Shown: positions 63,950 to 64,000 of the stretch, piece after piece
Layout: each line of letters starts with the position of its first letter
How positions within the stretch are numbered: the first letter of the stretch is position 1
Source of the DNA: Rhododendron vialii
Lineage: Eukaryota > Streptophyta > Magnoliopsida > Ericales > Ericaceae
DNA: 64,000 nt
Assembly: GCF_030253575.1 (NCBI RefSeq)
Contig: NC_080557.1
Location: forward strand, 40,872,501 to 40,936,500
Direction: 5' to 3'
Made by a program: the position numbers and the translations under genes
Notes under the pieces: generated by a model
What the model was told of the DNA's origin: nothing
What the model saw: only the letters and a program-made list of their open reading frames with translations
The model's database searches: none

Positions 63950-64000
63950 CTGCAAGCAGCAATATCCCCAAATTAAACACTATACGTAAAAAACTACAAT

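Overview
This is nuclear DNA from a flowering plant, almost certainly a eudicot. It is AT-rich and gene-sparse, with GT-AG multi-exon genes, long introns, (GA)n microsatellites and many small non-autonomous transposons. Several termini resemble plant Stowaway, Harbinger and hAT MITE ends. An asterid (perhaps Ericales) is my guess from repeat style only. I see no bacterial, organellar or viral region and no tRNA, rRNA or CRISPR array. Exon boundaries were chosen by hand from splice signals, codon phase and family similarity; where I give a full model, the phases add up.

Layout, left to right. (1) 1-4.1 kb: no gene recognised; one clear hAT-type MITE. (2) 4.1-5.7 kb, minus: a PDIL5-1-like ER thiol oxidoreductase with its CxxC exon; I could not find its last exon. 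(3) 8.4-21.4 kb, minus: three tandem two-cupin vicilin-like seed storage genes of the At2g28490 type. Copies A and B are intact; copy C is a pseudogene with two in-frame stops and three frame-changing indels. Promoters and 3' flanks were duplicated with the genes. (4) 25.9-31.3 kb, plus: exonuclease V (EXO5) with complete nuclease and Fe-S cysteine motifs. (5) 32.5-34.4 kb, plus: adenylate kinase isoenzyme 6. (6) 34.6-34.8 kb: a gag remnant. (7) 35.3-41.1 kb: a 5.8-kb hAT-like element with a perfect 8-bp target duplication, GCACGGCACG-type subterminal arrays, and two captured exon pieces of the PP2A 65-kDa scaffold subunit. (8) 41.9-63.9 kb, minus: the last 24 exons (961 codons) of plant tRNA ligase RNL, open at the right edge, with introns loaded with TRIMs, foldback elements, a LINE remnant and local duplications.

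The housekeeping genes do not form one pathway. EXO5 acts in DNA repair, AK6 in ribosome biogenesis and nucleotide metabolism, RNL in tRNA and bZIP60 mRNA splicing, and PDIL5-1 in ER folding. RNL and PDIL5-1 both touch ER proteostasis. From memory, the Arabidopsis counterparts fall in two duplicated blocks (At1g079xx and At5g603xx), so the window may preserve an order that whole-genome duplication and gene loss split in Arabidopsis.

I did not find a convincing new biochemical system. The most unusual object is the gene-fragment-carrying hAT-like element at 35271-41085. The decayed cupin copy and the foldback structures inside RNL introns come next.
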